Assembly: GCA_000720845.1 (NCBI GenBank) | Contig: JODU01000011.1 | Location: 259,899 to 323,898, forward strand | Reading direction: 5' to 3' | Length of the DNA: 64,000 nt | Source of the DNA: Kitasatospora aureofaciens | Lineage (GTDB): Bacteria; Actinomycetota; Actinomycetes; Streptomycetales; Streptomycetaceae | Shown here: positions 1 through 9,576 of the stretch, piece by piece | Layout: each line of letters begins with the position of its first letter | How positions within the stretch are numbered: position 1 is the stretch's first letter | Position numbers and translations under genes: made by a program | The notes under the pieces: model-generated | What the model saw: only the letters and a program-made list of their open reading frames with translations | What the model was told of the DNA's origin: nothing | Database searches by the model: none

Positions 1-1332
1 CCTGTTCAGCAGGTGTTCGACGCGCACGACGTGCAGTCCGGTGCGCGCGGCGATCCGGGCCCGCGCGTTCCACAGCGCGTGGTAGCCCTCGGCGCCGAGC
101 AGCGGGGTCTCCTCGGTGACGCAGTCGGCGACCCGCAGGTCGAGCCCGTGCACCGCCTCGTCCACGGCGTCCTTGGCCATCACCCGGTACGTCGTGTACT
201 TGCCGCCCGCCACGACGACCAGGCCGGGCACCGGGTGGGCGACGGTGTGCTCGCGCGACAGCTTGCTGGTGGCGTCCGACTCACCGGCCAGCAGCGGGCG
301 CAGACCGGCGTACACCCCCTCGACGTCGTCGCGCGTGAGCGGCACCGACAGCACCGAGTTGACGTGTTCCAGCAGGTAGTCGATGTCGGCGCTGGAGGCG
401 GCCGGGTGGGCCTTGTCGAGGTCCCAGTCGGTGTCCGTGGTGCCGATGATCCAGTGCCGGCCCCAGGGGATGACGAACAGCACGGACTTCTCGGTGCGCA
501 GGATCAGCCCGGTGCTGGAGTGGATGCGGTCCTTGGGCACGACCAGGTGGATGCCCTTGGAGGCCCGGACGTGGAACTGACCGCGCTCGCCCACCATCGC
601 CTGGGTGTCGTCGGTCCACACCCCGGTCGCGTTCACCACCTGCTTGGCGCGGACCTCGTACTCGCCGCCCGCCTCGACGTCCCGCACCCGCGCGCCGACC
701 ACCCGTTCGCCCTCGCGCAGGAAGGAGGTGACCCGGGCGCGGTTGGCGACCTTGGCGCCGTACGCCGCCGCGGTGCGCACCAGCGTGGCCACGAAGCGGG
801 CGTCGTCCATCTGCGCGTCGTAGTACTGCAGCGCGCCGACGAGCGCGTCCTTCTTCAGGGCGGGCGCCACGCGCAGGGCGTGACGGCGGCTCAGGTGCCG
901 GTGCAGCGGCAGGCCCCTGCCGTGGCCGCGGGCCATGGACATCGCGTCGTAGAGCGCGACGCCGGAGCCCGCGTACAGCCGCTCCCACCCCTTGTGCTGG
1001 AGCGGGTACAGGAAGGGCACCGGCTTCACCAGGTGCGGCGCGAGCCGTTCGAGCAGCAGCCCGCGCTCCTTCAGCGCCTCCCGCACGAGCACGAAGTCGA
1101 GCATCTCCAGATAGCGCAGGCCGCCGTGGATCAGCTTGCTGGACCTGCTGGAGGTGCCCGAGGCCCAGTCCCGGGCCTCGACCAGGCCGACGGACAGGCC
1201 GCGCGTCACGGCGTCGAGCGCGGTGCCCGCACCTACCACGCCGGCGCCCACCACCAGTACGTCGAGCTCGCGCTCGGCCATGGCCGCGAGTGACTCGGCG
1301 CGCTGCGCCGGCCCAAGGGTCGCTGTCCTCAC
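1..1332 (-). CDS. glpD: Aerobic glycerol-3-phosphate dehydrogenase, C-terminus cut by window edge
   Basis: FAD-dependent oxidation of sn-glycerol-3-phosphate to dihydroxyacetone phosphate, coupled at the membrane to the quinone pool. I read 444 codons from a GTG at 1332 behind a GGGAGG ribosome site; the frame is open to base 1, so the C-terminal part is missing. The N-terminus has the FAD-binding Rossmann motif (VVGAGVVGAG) and the family motif around SSKLIHGGLRYLE, followed by later blocks IIGTTDTDWD and VVVAGGKYTTYR. These are all typical of GlpD, whose usual length is 530-585 residues. It is divergent from the sugar dehydrogenase homologue at 1635. Neighbouring glpF or glpK, if present, would lie outside the window. 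Confidence 0.95.
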   Translation of the reverse strand, partial: MRTATLGPAQRAESLAAMAERELDVLVVGAGVVGAGTALDAVTRGLSVGLVEARDWASGTSSRSSKLIHGGLRYLEMLDFVLVREALKERGLLLERLAPHLVKPVPFLYPLQHKGWERLYAGSGVALYDAMSMARGHGRGLPLHRHLSRRHALRVAPALKKDALVGALQYYDAQMDDARFVATLVRTAAAYGAKVANRARVTSFLREGERVVGARVRDVEAGGEYEVRAKQVVNATGVWTDDTQAMVGERGQFHVRASKGIHLVVPKDRIHSSTGLILRTEKSVLFVIPWGRHWIIGTTDTDWDLDKAHPAASSADIDYLLEHVNSVLSVPLTRDDVEGVYAGLRPLLAGESDATSKLSREHTVAHPVPGLVVVAGGKYTTYRVMAKDAVDEAVHGLDLRVADCVTEETPLLGAEGYHALWNARARIAARTGLHVVRVEHLLNR

Positions 1333-1634
1333 TGCTGCCTCCCGCTGTCGGTCGCGCCGGGCGCACCCGTCGGGCGAGCCAGGTTCCTGGTACCCACCAT
1401 GCCCGGATTCTGACCGGCCTGCCCGACTTCGGCAGCCGCGGGCCCCAACCTGTGGACAACTTCGCCGTGAGCCCACACCGGCCCGCCCCGGCCCCTCGAC
1501 ACTCGCCGAAACTCCGCAGATCAATACCGCAAATCGGTCATATTTACTCCTAGTCTGACGTTGTGCTCGCCCGTCCTGTCCACCGGGCTTGCGCACCTGT
1601 CCCGCTTCGGCTACTGGGAAGGACGGCCCACGCC
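1333..1634. promoter_or_regulatory. Divergent intergenic region between glpD and the sugar dehydrogenase homologue
   Basis: About 300 bp without a gene. It must hold promoters for both divergent genes. Near 1535-1557 there is an AT-rich patch containing TAGTCT, a good -10-like hexamer for the plus-strand gene, but I see no convincing -35 partner at the right distance. No clear operator palindrome was found. Confidence 0.4.
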
Positions 1635-2843
1635 ATGCCCGCAGATCTCGCCGTCATCGGACTCGGCCCGTACGGCCTGCCCCTGGCCCAGGCCGCCGTC
1701 GCCGCCGGCATCCCCACCCTCGGCTACCGCACCGGCCCCGAGGCCGGCCCGCTCACCCCGGCCGAGGTGCGCCGGATGCTCGCCACGGGCTTCCGCACCC
1801 CGACCGGACCGGCCGAGCTGGGCCGCGTCCGCACCGCCGTGATCTGCGCGCCGACCCCGCCCTCCCCCGACGGCGGCCTGGACCTCGGCCAGGTGGAGGC
1901 CGCGGCCCGCACGCTGGCCGCCCACATGCGCCCGCACACCACGATCATCCTGGAGTCGCCGGTGCGGCCCGGGACGACGGAGGAGTTCCTGCGCCCGCTC
2001 CTGGAGCAGGGCTCCGGGCTGCGCGCCGGCCGCGACTTCCACCTCGCCTACTCCCCCAGCCGGGTGGACCCCGGCAACCGCGACTTCACCCCGGCCAACA
2101 CCCCGAAGGTCATCGGCGGCCTCACCCCCGCCTGCACCGAGTCGGCCGCCGCCTTCTACAGCCGCCTCACCGACAAGGTGGTCCGCGCGCGCGGGCCGCG
2201 GGAGGCGGAGACGGTCCAGCTCCTGGAGACCAACTTCCGGCACGTGAACATCGCCCTGGTCAACGAGATGGCCGTGCTCTGCGACGACCTCGGCGTCGAC
2301 CTGTGGGACGTCCTGCGCTGCGCCGAGACCAAGCCCTTCGGCTTCCAGGCCTTCCGCCCGGGGCCCGGCGTCGGCGGCCACTCCGTCGCCCAGGACCTCA
2401 CCGGCCGGGCCCCGCACAGCCTGCGCATGGTGGAGCTGGCCCAGCAGGTCAACGCCCAGATGCCCCGCTACGTCGTCCAGCGCGCCGCCGCCCTCCTCAA
2501 CGAGCACGGCAAGTCCGCGCGCGGCGCCCGCGTCCTCCTCCTCGGCGTCACCTACAAGGCCGACCTCGCCGACCAGCAGGCCACCCCGGCCGAGGAGATC
2601 GCGACCCGCCTGATGTCCATGGGCGCCGCCGTGAGCTACCACGACCCGCACATCCCGTCCTGGAACGTCGCCGACCGCCCCGTCCCGCGCGCCGACTCCC
2701 TCTACGAGGCCGCCGCCGACGCCGACCTCACGATCCTCCTCCAGCAGCACCGCACGTACGACCTCCAGGGCCTGTCGGTCAAGGCGCAGCTCCTCCTGGA
2801 CACGCGGGGCGCCACACCGACGGGGGCGGCGCACCGGTTGTGA
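1635..2843 (+). CDS. UDP-glucose/UDP-ManNAc dehydrogenase-family protein with altered active site
   Basis: 402 residues, start ATG 1635 behind GGAAGGA. The fold is that of a nucleotide-sugar 6-dehydrogenase: Rossmann motif GLGPYG at residues 9-14, a central helix with FRHVNIALVNE (about 201-211) and a C-terminal UDP-binding domain with VTYKADLAD. The residues that normally do the chemistry are changed. The family pattern YSPER reads YSPSR (Ser142), the catalytic Lys position is Gln195, the nucleophilic Cys in GVGGHC is Ser250, and the Arg of RESP is Gln315. I infer that it does not carry out the usual two-step oxidation and may be a regulatory or binding pseudoenzyme, or have a different reaction. 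No sugar-pathway genes adjoin it. Confidence 0.8.
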   Translation: MPADLAVIGLGPYGLPLAQAAVAAGIPTLGYRTGPEAGPLTPAEVRRMLATGFRTPTGPAELGRVRTAVICAPTPPSPDGGLDLGQVEAAARTLAAHMRPHTTIILESPVRPGTTEEFLRPLLEQGSGLRAGRDFHLAYSPSRVDPGNRDFTPANTPKVIGGLTPACTESAAAFYSRLTDKVVRARGPREAETVQLLETNFRHVNIALVNEMAVLCDDLGVDLWDVLRCAETKPFGFQAFRPGPGVGGHSVAQDLTGRAPHSLRMVELAQQVNAQMPRYVVQRAAALLNEHGKSARGARVLLLGVTYKADLADQQATPAEEIATRLMSMGAAVSYHDPHIPSWNVADRPVPRADSLYEAAADADLTILLQQHRTYDLQGLSVKAQLLLDTRGATPTGAAHRL

Positions 2844-2925
2844 GGCGGGGGCGCACGGGGGTGACCGTGCCACGGAGCTGGTGGTGAGAGGGCGGCTGCG
2901 CCGGTACGGTGGGGGAGCAGGTGGA

Positions 2926-2955
2926 GCCCACTGCAGTGGGCCTGCGGCAGGCTCC
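2926..2955 (+). terminator. Hairpin downstream of the sugar dehydrogenase homologue
   Basis: A 16-bp palindrome, GCCCACTGCAGTGGGC, at 2926-2941 lies inside a wider GGAGCC/GGCTCC pairing (2923-2955). It sits about 80 bases past the plus-strand stop and is a reasonable terminator without a T-run, as is usual in Streptomyces. Confidence 0.4.
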
Positions 2956-2958
2956 AGA

Positions 2959-3010
2959 GAAGTGAACGGAGTGTCCACCCCTACTTCTCTTAGGGGTGGC
3001 CGCTCACTTC
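2959..3010. terminator. Long two-part stem, probable bidirectional terminator
   Basis: Outer arms GAAGTGA (2959-2965) and TCACTTC (3004-3010), extended by CGG/CCG, enclose an inner perfect stem CCACCCCT (2975-2982) / AGGGGTGG (2992-2999) with a 9-nt loop. It begins inside the stop codon of the minus-strand basic peptide ORF, so it could end that transcript, and it could also stop readthrough from the plus strand. Confidence 0.6.
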
Positions 3011-3099
3011 CCGTGAATCCGCAGGATCCACCTCCTCCGGAACTTCACCATCCGCAGACGGATCCGGTCCCAGCGGGTGGGCTTGCGGTGACGGCCCAT
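3004..3099 (-). CDS. Very basic 31-residue peptide, function unknown
   Basis: The ORF starts MGRHRKPTRWDRIRLR and ends RRRWILRIHGK, so about 13 of 31 residues are Arg or Lys and the rest are mainly hydrophobic. The ATG at 3099 has GGAAGGGG about 8 bases upstream, and a long hairpin begins at the stop codon. Those three signs make a real small gene plausible. It lies alone in a 545-bp space between convergent genes. I do not recognise it; a nucleic-acid-binding or membrane-active peptide would fit its composition, but that is inference. It could instead be a chance ORF. Confidence 0.45.
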   Translation of the reverse strand: MGRHRKPTRWDRIRLRMVKFRRRWILRIHGK

Positions 3100-3336
3100 G
3101 GCGCGCCCCCTTCCACGATGCCGCCCATATCCCGGTGAGGCGGTCCGTCTGGAATTCGGGCCGGGCCCCGAGGAGCGGGGTCCGGAACGGTTCCTTGGAA
3201 GGGGGCGCCCCAGAGAACTGGGTCGCCGAGCAGGGACATTACCGATCCGGCACAGCCCTCCCCTGCGTATTCGCCCCGAACACCACCGCACGCCCCCGCG
3301 CCGCGTCACGCGCCCCCTCAAGAGCCCCGAGCACGC

Positions 3337-3374
3337 GAAAGGGGCCGGTCACCCATCAGGTGACCGGCCCCTTC
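3337..3374 (-). terminator. Terminator of guaB3
   Basis: Perfect 15-bp stem AAGGGGCCGGTCACC / GGTGACCGGCCCCTT with a short CATCA-type loop, 15 bases past the guaB3 stop. Confidence 0.85.
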
Positions 3375-3388
3375 ACATGCCGTGGGGA

Positions 3389-4513
3389 CTACCGCCGGTG
3401 CTGCGAGTCCGCGACCGTCACCTCGACGCGCTGGAACTCCTTCAGCTCGCTGTAGCCGGTCGTGGCCATGGCGCGGCGCAGGGCGCCGAAGAAGTTCATC
3501 GAGCCGTCGGGGTTGCGGGACGGGCCGGTGAGGATCTCCTCGATGGTGCCGACCGTGCCGAGGTCGACCTTCTTGCCGCGCGGCAGCTCCTCGTTGACGG
3601 CCTCCATGCCCCAGTGGTTGCCCTTGCCCGGCGCGTCGGTCGCGCGGGCCAGCGGGGAGCCCATCATCACGGAGTCGGCGCCGCAGGCGATGGCCTTGGG
3701 CAGGTCGCCGGACCAGCCGACACCGCCGTCGGCGATGACGTGCACGTACCGGCCGCCGGACTCGTCCATGTAGTCCCGGCGGGCCGCGGCCACGTCCGCG
3801 ACCGCGGTGGCCATGGGCACCTGGATGCCGAGCACGTTGCGCGTGGTGTGGGCGGCACCGCCGCCGAAGCCGACGAGGACGCCCGCGGCGCCGGTGCGCA
3901 TCAGGTGCAGGGCGGCGGTGTAGGTGGCGCAGCCGCCGACGATCACCGGGACGTCGAGCTCGTAGATGAACTGCTTCAGGTTCAGCGGCTCGTGCGAGCC
4001 GGAGACGTGCTCCGCGGAGACCGTCGTACCGCGGATGACGAAGATGTCGACGCCCGCGTCCACGACGGCCTTGGAGAACTGGGCGGTGCGCTGCGGGGAG
4101 AGCGCGGCGGCGGTGACCACGCCCGAGTCGCGCACCTCCTTGATGCGCTGCCCGATCAGCTCCTCCTTGATGGGAGCCGCGTAGATCTCCTGGAGGCGGC
4201 GGGTCGCGTTGTCGGTGTCCAGCTCCGCGATCTCGTCGAGCAGCGGCTGCGGGTCCTCGTGCCGGGTCCAGAGGCCTTCCAGGTTGAGGACGCCGAGGCC
4301 GCCCAGCTCGCCGATGCGGATGGCGGTGGCCGGGGAGACGACCGAGTCCATGGGAGCGGCCAGGAACGGCAGCTCGAAGCGGTAGGCGTCGATCTGCCAG
4401 GCGATCGAGACCTCCTTCGGGTCCCGCGTACGGCGGCTGGGGACGACGGCGATGTCGTCGAAGGCGTACGCCCGGCGGCCGCGCTTGCCGCGCCCGATCT
4501 CGATCTCAGTCAC
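3389..4513 (-). CDS. guaB3: GuaB3-family IMP dehydrogenase-related protein
   Basis: 374 residues from GTG 4513 with GGGAAAGG upstream. It is a TIM-barrel IMPDH/GMP reductase homologue without CBS domains. FDDIAVVPSRRTRDP near the N-terminus, AAPMDSVVSP at 53-61 and VIADGGVGWSGDLPKAIACGAD later are family blocks. The catalytic loop, GSICTT in IMPDH, reads GGGAAHTT at 217-224, so the nucleophilic Cys is His222. A cyanobacterial GuaB3 has been reported to be a GMP reductase (from memory), but with the Cys changed here the activity is uncertain. It lies 123 bp downstream of guaB with a terminator between them, so it may have its own promoter. The pair is conserved across actinobacteria. Confidence 0.9.
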   Translation of the reverse strand: MTEIEIGRGKRGRRAYAFDDIAVVPSRRTRDPKEVSIAWQIDAYRFELPFLAAPMDSVVSPATAIRIGELGGLGVLNLEGLWTRHEDPQPLLDEIAELDTDNATRRLQEIYAAPIKEELIGQRIKEVRDSGVVTAAALSPQRTAQFSKAVVDAGVDIFVIRGTTVSAEHVSGSHEPLNLKQFIYELDVPVIVGGCATYTAALHLMRTGAAGVLVGFGGGAAHTTRNVLGIQVPMATAVADVAAARRDYMDESGGRYVHVIADGGVGWSGDLPKAIACGADSVMMGSPLARATDAPGKGNHWGMEAVNEELPRGKKVDLGTVGTIEEILTGPSRNPDGSMNFFGALRRAMATTGYSELKEFQRVEVTVADSQHRR

Positions 4514-4582
4514 GTCTGTGGCCTTTCCCTGATGCGTTGCAGCGCCTTCCAGTATCCCCGACGGGCTCGCCGGGGCACCGCA

Positions 4583-4615
4583 GAGGGCGGCCCCGGATGG
4601 TCCGGAGCCGCCCTC
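4583..4615 (-). terminator. Terminator of guaB
   Basis: GAGGGCGGC (4583-4591) pairs with GCCGCCCTC (4607-4615), and the loop itself can fold (CCGGA/TCCGG). It lies just past the guaB stop and upstream of guaB3. Confidence 0.75.
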
Positions 4616-4636
4616 GGGAGGCTGCTGCCTGGGTGC

Positions 4637-6212
<1,576 letters not shown>

Positions 6213-6290
6213 ACGATCAAGGAAGCATGCGACCTTCGTGCTTTTGTACGAGGCGGACCGCCGCGCGGACGATCGCGCGAACCGCCCGGA

Positions 6291-6968
6291 CTACTGCTCC
6301 GCCAGGGCCCGCAGGCGGCTCAGCGCCCGGTGCTGGGCGACCCGGACCGCGCCCGGTGACATTCCCAACATCTGCCCGGTCTCCTCGGCCGTGAGTCCGA
6401 CCGCGATGCGCAGCAGGAGCAGCTCGCGCTGGTTCTCCGGCAGGTTGGCCAGCAGTTTCTTGGCCCAGGCGGCGTCGCTGTTGAGCAGCGCCCGCTCCTC
6501 GGGGCCCAGCGAGTCGTCCGGCCGCTCGGGCATCTCGTCGGACGGGACGGCCGTCGAGCCGGGGTGGCGCATCGCGGCACGCTGGAGGTCGGCGACCTTG
6601 TGGGCGGCGATGGCGAAGACGAACGCCTCGAAGGGGCGCCCGGTGTCCTTGTAACGGGGCAGCGCGAGCAGGACCGCGACGCAGACCTCCTGGGCGAGGT
6701 CCTCGACGAAGTGCCGGGCGTCGCCGGGCAGCCGGGACAGTCGCGTCCGGCAGTAGCGCAGCGCCAAGGGGTGGACATGGGCGAGCAGGTCGTGCGTGGC
6801 CTGCTCGTCCCCGTCCACGGCGCGGTGGACGAGCCCACCGACCGTCCCTTGGTCAGGGGCCGCCTCGTCGTCACGCATCGGTCCATGGTGCCTTGCGGCC
6901 GTCCGATCCGTGGCTCCGTGCCCGTTGTTGTGCACCGAAGCGTTATGAGCAGGTGCGCCGGAACTCAT
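6291..6968 (-). CDS. sigD: ECF RNA polymerase sigma factor SigD
   Basis: 225 residues from ATG 6968, chosen because GGGGAGGG lies just upstream; the internal MRDDE start (6878) lacks a ribosome site. Region 2 holds [26 protein letters not shown] and the -10-reading helix with [18 protein letters not shown]; region 4 is [23 protein letters not shown] with its helix-turn-helix. It sits between guaB and bldM, as sigD sits next to guaB2 in Mycobacterium. There the anti-sigma gene rsdA follows sigD; here only 148 bp separate sigD from guaB and no such gene is present. The long Gly/His/Asn-rich N-terminus is poorly conserved. Confidence 0.9.
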   Translation of the reverse strand: MSSGAPAHNASVHNNGHGATDRTAARHHGPMRDDEAAPDQGTVGGLVHRAVDGDEQATHDLLAHVHPLALRYCRTRLSRLPGDARHFVEDLAQEVCVAVLLALPRYKDTGRPFEAFVFAIAAHKVADLQRAAMRHPGSTAVPSDEMPERPDDSLGPEERALLNSDAAWAKKLLANLPENQRELLLLRIAVGLTAEETGQMLGMSPGAVRVAQHRALSRLRALAEQ

Positions 6969-7158
6969 CCCCTGCGCCCTCCCCTTCCGCTCGACCGACT
7001 CGTCCCCGAGGAACTCCACACCTCAAGGATGCGTCATCCGCGGCGAAACGAGCAGCGGGCATCCGGCGGGTCGCCTTGTCACCCCCGCTCACCTCGCGAT
7101 AAGCGGGGATGGTCACATCCCCGACGGGCCTGACCGGCCTCCACCGCACGGGGTGCTC

Positions 7159-7770
7159 CTAGCGGACCAGGCCCCACCGGAAGCCGAGCGCCACCGCGTG
7201 CGCCCGGTCCGAGGCGCCGAGCTTCTTGAAGAGCCGACGGGCGTGGGTCTTGACGGTGTCCTCGGACAGGAACAGCTCCCGGCCGATCTCCGCGTTGGAA
7301 CGGCCGTGGCTCATGCCTTCCAGCACCTGGATCTCGCGCGCGGTGAGCGTGGGCGCGGCGCCCATCTCGGCCGAGCGCAGCCGGCGCGGGGCGAGCCGCC
7401 AGGTCGGGTCGGCGAGGGCCTGGGTCACGGTGGCGCGCAGTTCGGCGCGCGAGGCGTCCTTGTGCAGATAGCCACGGGCACCGGCGGCGACCGCGAGGGC
7501 CACGCCGTCCAGGTCCTCGGCGACGGTGAGCATGATGATGCGCGCGCCGGGGTCGGCGGACAGCAGCCGCCGGACCGTCTCGACGCCGCCCAGACCGGGC
7601 ATGCGCACGTCCATCAGAATCAGGTCCGAGCGGTCGGCACCCCAGCGGCGGAGGACTTCCTCGCCGTTGGCGGCCGTCGTCACGCGCTCGACGCCGGGCA
7701 CGGTCGCGACCGCGCGGCGGAGCGCCTCTCGGGCAAGCGGGGAGTCGTCGCAGACGAGGACGGAAGTCAT
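7159..7770 (-). CDS. bldM: Developmental response regulator BldM
   Basis: 203 residues: a receiver domain (1-120) and a LuxR/NarL-type helix-turn-helix (about 140-200, LTAREIQVLEGMSHGRSNAEIG). Acidic residues Asp8-Asp9 and Asp54 (LMDVRMPG) and a Lys in YLHKDAS are visible. In S. coelicolor, Asp54 is reported as dispensable, so BldM is treated as an atypical regulator (from memory). It is needed for aerial hyphae and, with WhiI, for sporulation genes. A perfect sigma-BldN promoter lies 125 bases upstream. It is divergent from whiD across 381 bp. Confidence 0.97.
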   Translation of the reverse strand: MTSVLVCDDSPLAREALRRAVATVPGVERVTTAANGEEVLRRWGADRSDLILMDVRMPGLGGVETVRRLLSADPGARIIMLTVAEDLDGVALAVAAGARGYLHKDASRAELRATVTQALADPTWRLAPRRLRSAEMGAAPTLTAREIQVLEGMSHGRSNAEIGRELFLSEDTVKTHARRLFKKLGASDRAHAVALGFRWGLVR

Positions 7771-8151
7771 GGCCGTCCTCCGCAGCTGATGCGCGTCACG
7801 TTGAGCCTCCAGGCTGGTACGAAATCGTCACCTGTGCGGTCGACCGTCCCGGACGCCCGCCCGAGCACTTGTTCCTTCAACCGCCTCCGCACTCTCAACG
7901 ATGGTCACTCGAAAGAGTTACGGGGCTGTGTGTCGTCTTCGGCACTCTACGTGAGGGGGCGGGCACGCAGCAGACATGCGCGTGGGACCCGCGCCGTTTC
8001 ATCACAAGCGGTGCCCCATTCAGCCGCTTTTCTTCCACTTCGCTGGTGTCTGCGGCTAGATTCGCAATGAGTCATATTTTCATCTCCTTAGATCGTAGTT
8101 GTACGGTCGTGGACACCGTATCCACCCAGAACGGCTACAAGGGGTCACGCA
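7771..8151. promoter_or_regulatory. Divergent bldM-whiD control region
   Basis: 381 bp without a gene. It holds the sigma-BldN promoter of bldM (7895-7922). An AT-rich stretch at 8068-8095 (TCATATTTTCATCTCC) upstream of whiD is the most promoter-like segment on the plus strand, but I cannot assign a sigma class to it. Confidence 0.6.
7895..7922 (-). promoter_or_regulatory. Sigma-BldN-dependent promoter of bldM
   Basis: Minus strand: CGTAAC (7917-7922), 16 bases, CGTTGA (7895-7900). This is an exact match to the published BldN promoter CGTAAC-N16-CGTTGA as I remember it, with a leader of about 120 nt. Confidence 0.85.
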
Positions 8152-8490
8152 ATGGCAGATTTCTCCCGCCTTCCCGGACCGAACGCGGACCTGTGGGACT
8201 GGCAGCTCCTGGCCGCGTGCCGTGGGGTGGACAGCTCGCTCTTCTTCCATCCGGAAGGCGAACGCGGTGCGGCACGGAGTGCTCGCGAGAACTCGGCCAA
8301 GGAGGTCTGCATGAGGTGCCCGGTCCGGGCCGAGTGCGCGGCGCACGCGCTGGCGGTGCGCGAGCCGTACGGCGTGTGGGGCGGACTGACCGAGGACGAG
8401 CGCGAGGAGCTCATGGGGCGGGCCCGCAACCGCCTGGTCGCGGCGACGGCGTCGTCGTCGGCCGGCGGGGAGGCGGCCGCGCCTCACTGA
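8152..8490 (+). CDS. whiD: WhiB-family sporulation regulator WhiD
   Basis: 112-residue iron-sulfur protein. The four cluster ligands are Cys23, Cys53, Cys56 and Cys62 (CMRCPVRAEC), followed by the WhiB turn YGVWGGLT and a short basic tail. WhiB proteins bind a [4Fe-4S] cluster and region 4 of the main sigma factor. WhiD is required for proper septation and spore maturation in S. coelicolor, and its mycobacterial counterpart at the same locus is whiB3. ATG 8152 has AAGGGG upstream. Confidence 0.97.
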   Translation: MADFSRLPGPNADLWDWQLLAACRGVDSSLFFHPEGERGAARSARENSAKEVCMRCPVRAECAAHALAVREPYGVWGGLTEDEREELMGRARNRLVAATASSSAGGEAAAPH

Positions 8491-8574
8491 CTGAAGGAAC
8501 GTTTCTCTGGAAGAACGCGACGGACGGCCCGCAGGACCCCGGCCGGACCCCCCGACGCGGTCAGCGCGCCGCGG

Positions 8575-9495
8575 TCAGCGCGCCGCCGACTGGCGAGCGC
8601 CGGCCCGGGCCAGCTCGTCCAGCGTCGCCGCCACGGCCGGCACCTGCGCCAGGTCGGGCAGTGTGAGCGCGACGATCTCCCGCCGCACGGCCGGCTCCAG
8701 CGCGACCGTCCGCACTCCCCGGGGCCGTACGGACTCGACGGCGAGCTGGGGCAGGACGGCCACGCCGAGGCCCGCGCCGACCAGGCCGACCACCGCCGGG
8801 TAGTCATCGGTCGCGAAGTCGATGCGGGGGGTGAAACCGGCCCCCTCGCACACCTCGACCAGCTGTCCGCGGCAGCGCGGGCAGCCCGCGATCCACGACT
8901 CCCGGGCCAGCTCCCCGATGGCCACGGACCCGACCCTTTCCGTACGGGCGAGCCGGTGCTCCTCGGGGACCAGCGCCACCAGCCGGTCGGTCAGCAGCGG
9001 CCGCACGACGAGGTCGTCCCACTCCTCGGCGCCGGCCGCGCCCTCGTAGCGGAAGGCGAGCGCCACGTCGCAGTCGCCCTCGCGCAGCAGCTCGACGGAG
9101 GCGGGCGGCTCGGCCTCCTCCAGGAAGACCCGGGTGCCGGGGTGCGCGGCGCGCAGCGCGGCCAGGGCCGTCGGTACGAGGGTGGAGCTGCCGCTGGGGA
9201 AGGAGACCAGCCGGACCCGGCCGGCGCGCAGCCCGGCGATCGCGGCGACCTCCTCCTCGGCCGCGGTGAGCCCGGCGATGATCCCGGCGGCGTGCCGCAC
9301 CAGCGCCTCTCCGGCCTGGGTCAGCCGCATCTCGCGGCCGGTGCGCACCAGCAGCGGAGTGCCGACGGAGGACTCCAGCGCCTTCATCTGCTGGCTGACG
9401 GCGGGCTGGGTGCAGCCCAGCTCGCGCCCCGCGGCGGAGAAGGAACCGGTGGATGCCACGGCGCGCAGCACGCGGAGATGACGAGCCTCGATCAC
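8575..9495 (-). CDS. LysR-family transcriptional regulator
   Basis: 306 residues, GTG 9495. An N-terminal winged helix-turn-helix (residues 3-60, ARHLRVLRAVASTGSFSAA then CTQPAVSQQMKALE) is followed by a LysR substrate-binding domain (about 90-300). CPRCR in the effector domain is unusual. It is divergent from the MOSC gene (81 bp between starts), so that gene or itself is the likely target; the effector cannot be read from sequence. Confidence 0.92.
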   Translation of the reverse strand: MIEARHLRVLRAVASTGSFSAAGRELGCTQPAVSQQMKALESSVGTPLLVRTGREMRLTQAGEALVRHAAGIIAGLTAAEEEVAAIAGLRAGRVRLVSFPSGSSTLVPTALAALRAAHPGTRVFLEEAEPPASVELLREGDCDVALAFRYEGAAGAEEWDDLVVRPLLTDRLVALVPEEHRLARTERVGSVAIGELARESWIAGCPRCRGQLVEVCEGAGFTPRIDFATDDYPAVVGLVGAGLGVAVLPQLAVESVRPRGVRTVALEPAVRREIVALTLPDLAQVPAVAATLDELARAGARQSAAR

Positions 9496-9576
9496 ACCCC
9501 CGAGGATAAGCGACCCTTTGACCGGACGCCGAATAATGCGTCACCGCTTTGACCGCGCATGTCCTACCGTTCTCGC

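Larger units (their letters stand above)
2844..3388. other. 545-bp space between convergent genes
   Basis: It holds two hairpins at 2926-3010, the small basic ORF at 3004-3099 and the guaB3 terminator at 3337-3374. In between (3100-3336) I see no gene and no clear promoter beyond a weak TATGGG-like hexamer upstream of the small ORF. Confidence 0.5.

Noticed and set aside
6291..7019. Longer sigD start at 7019
   Set aside because: The ATG at 6968 has the better ribosome site; the extra 17 residues are low-complexity.
8068..8095. AT-rich block upstream of whiD as a sigma-WhiG promoter
   Set aside because: No TAAA-N15-GCCGATAA match was found.
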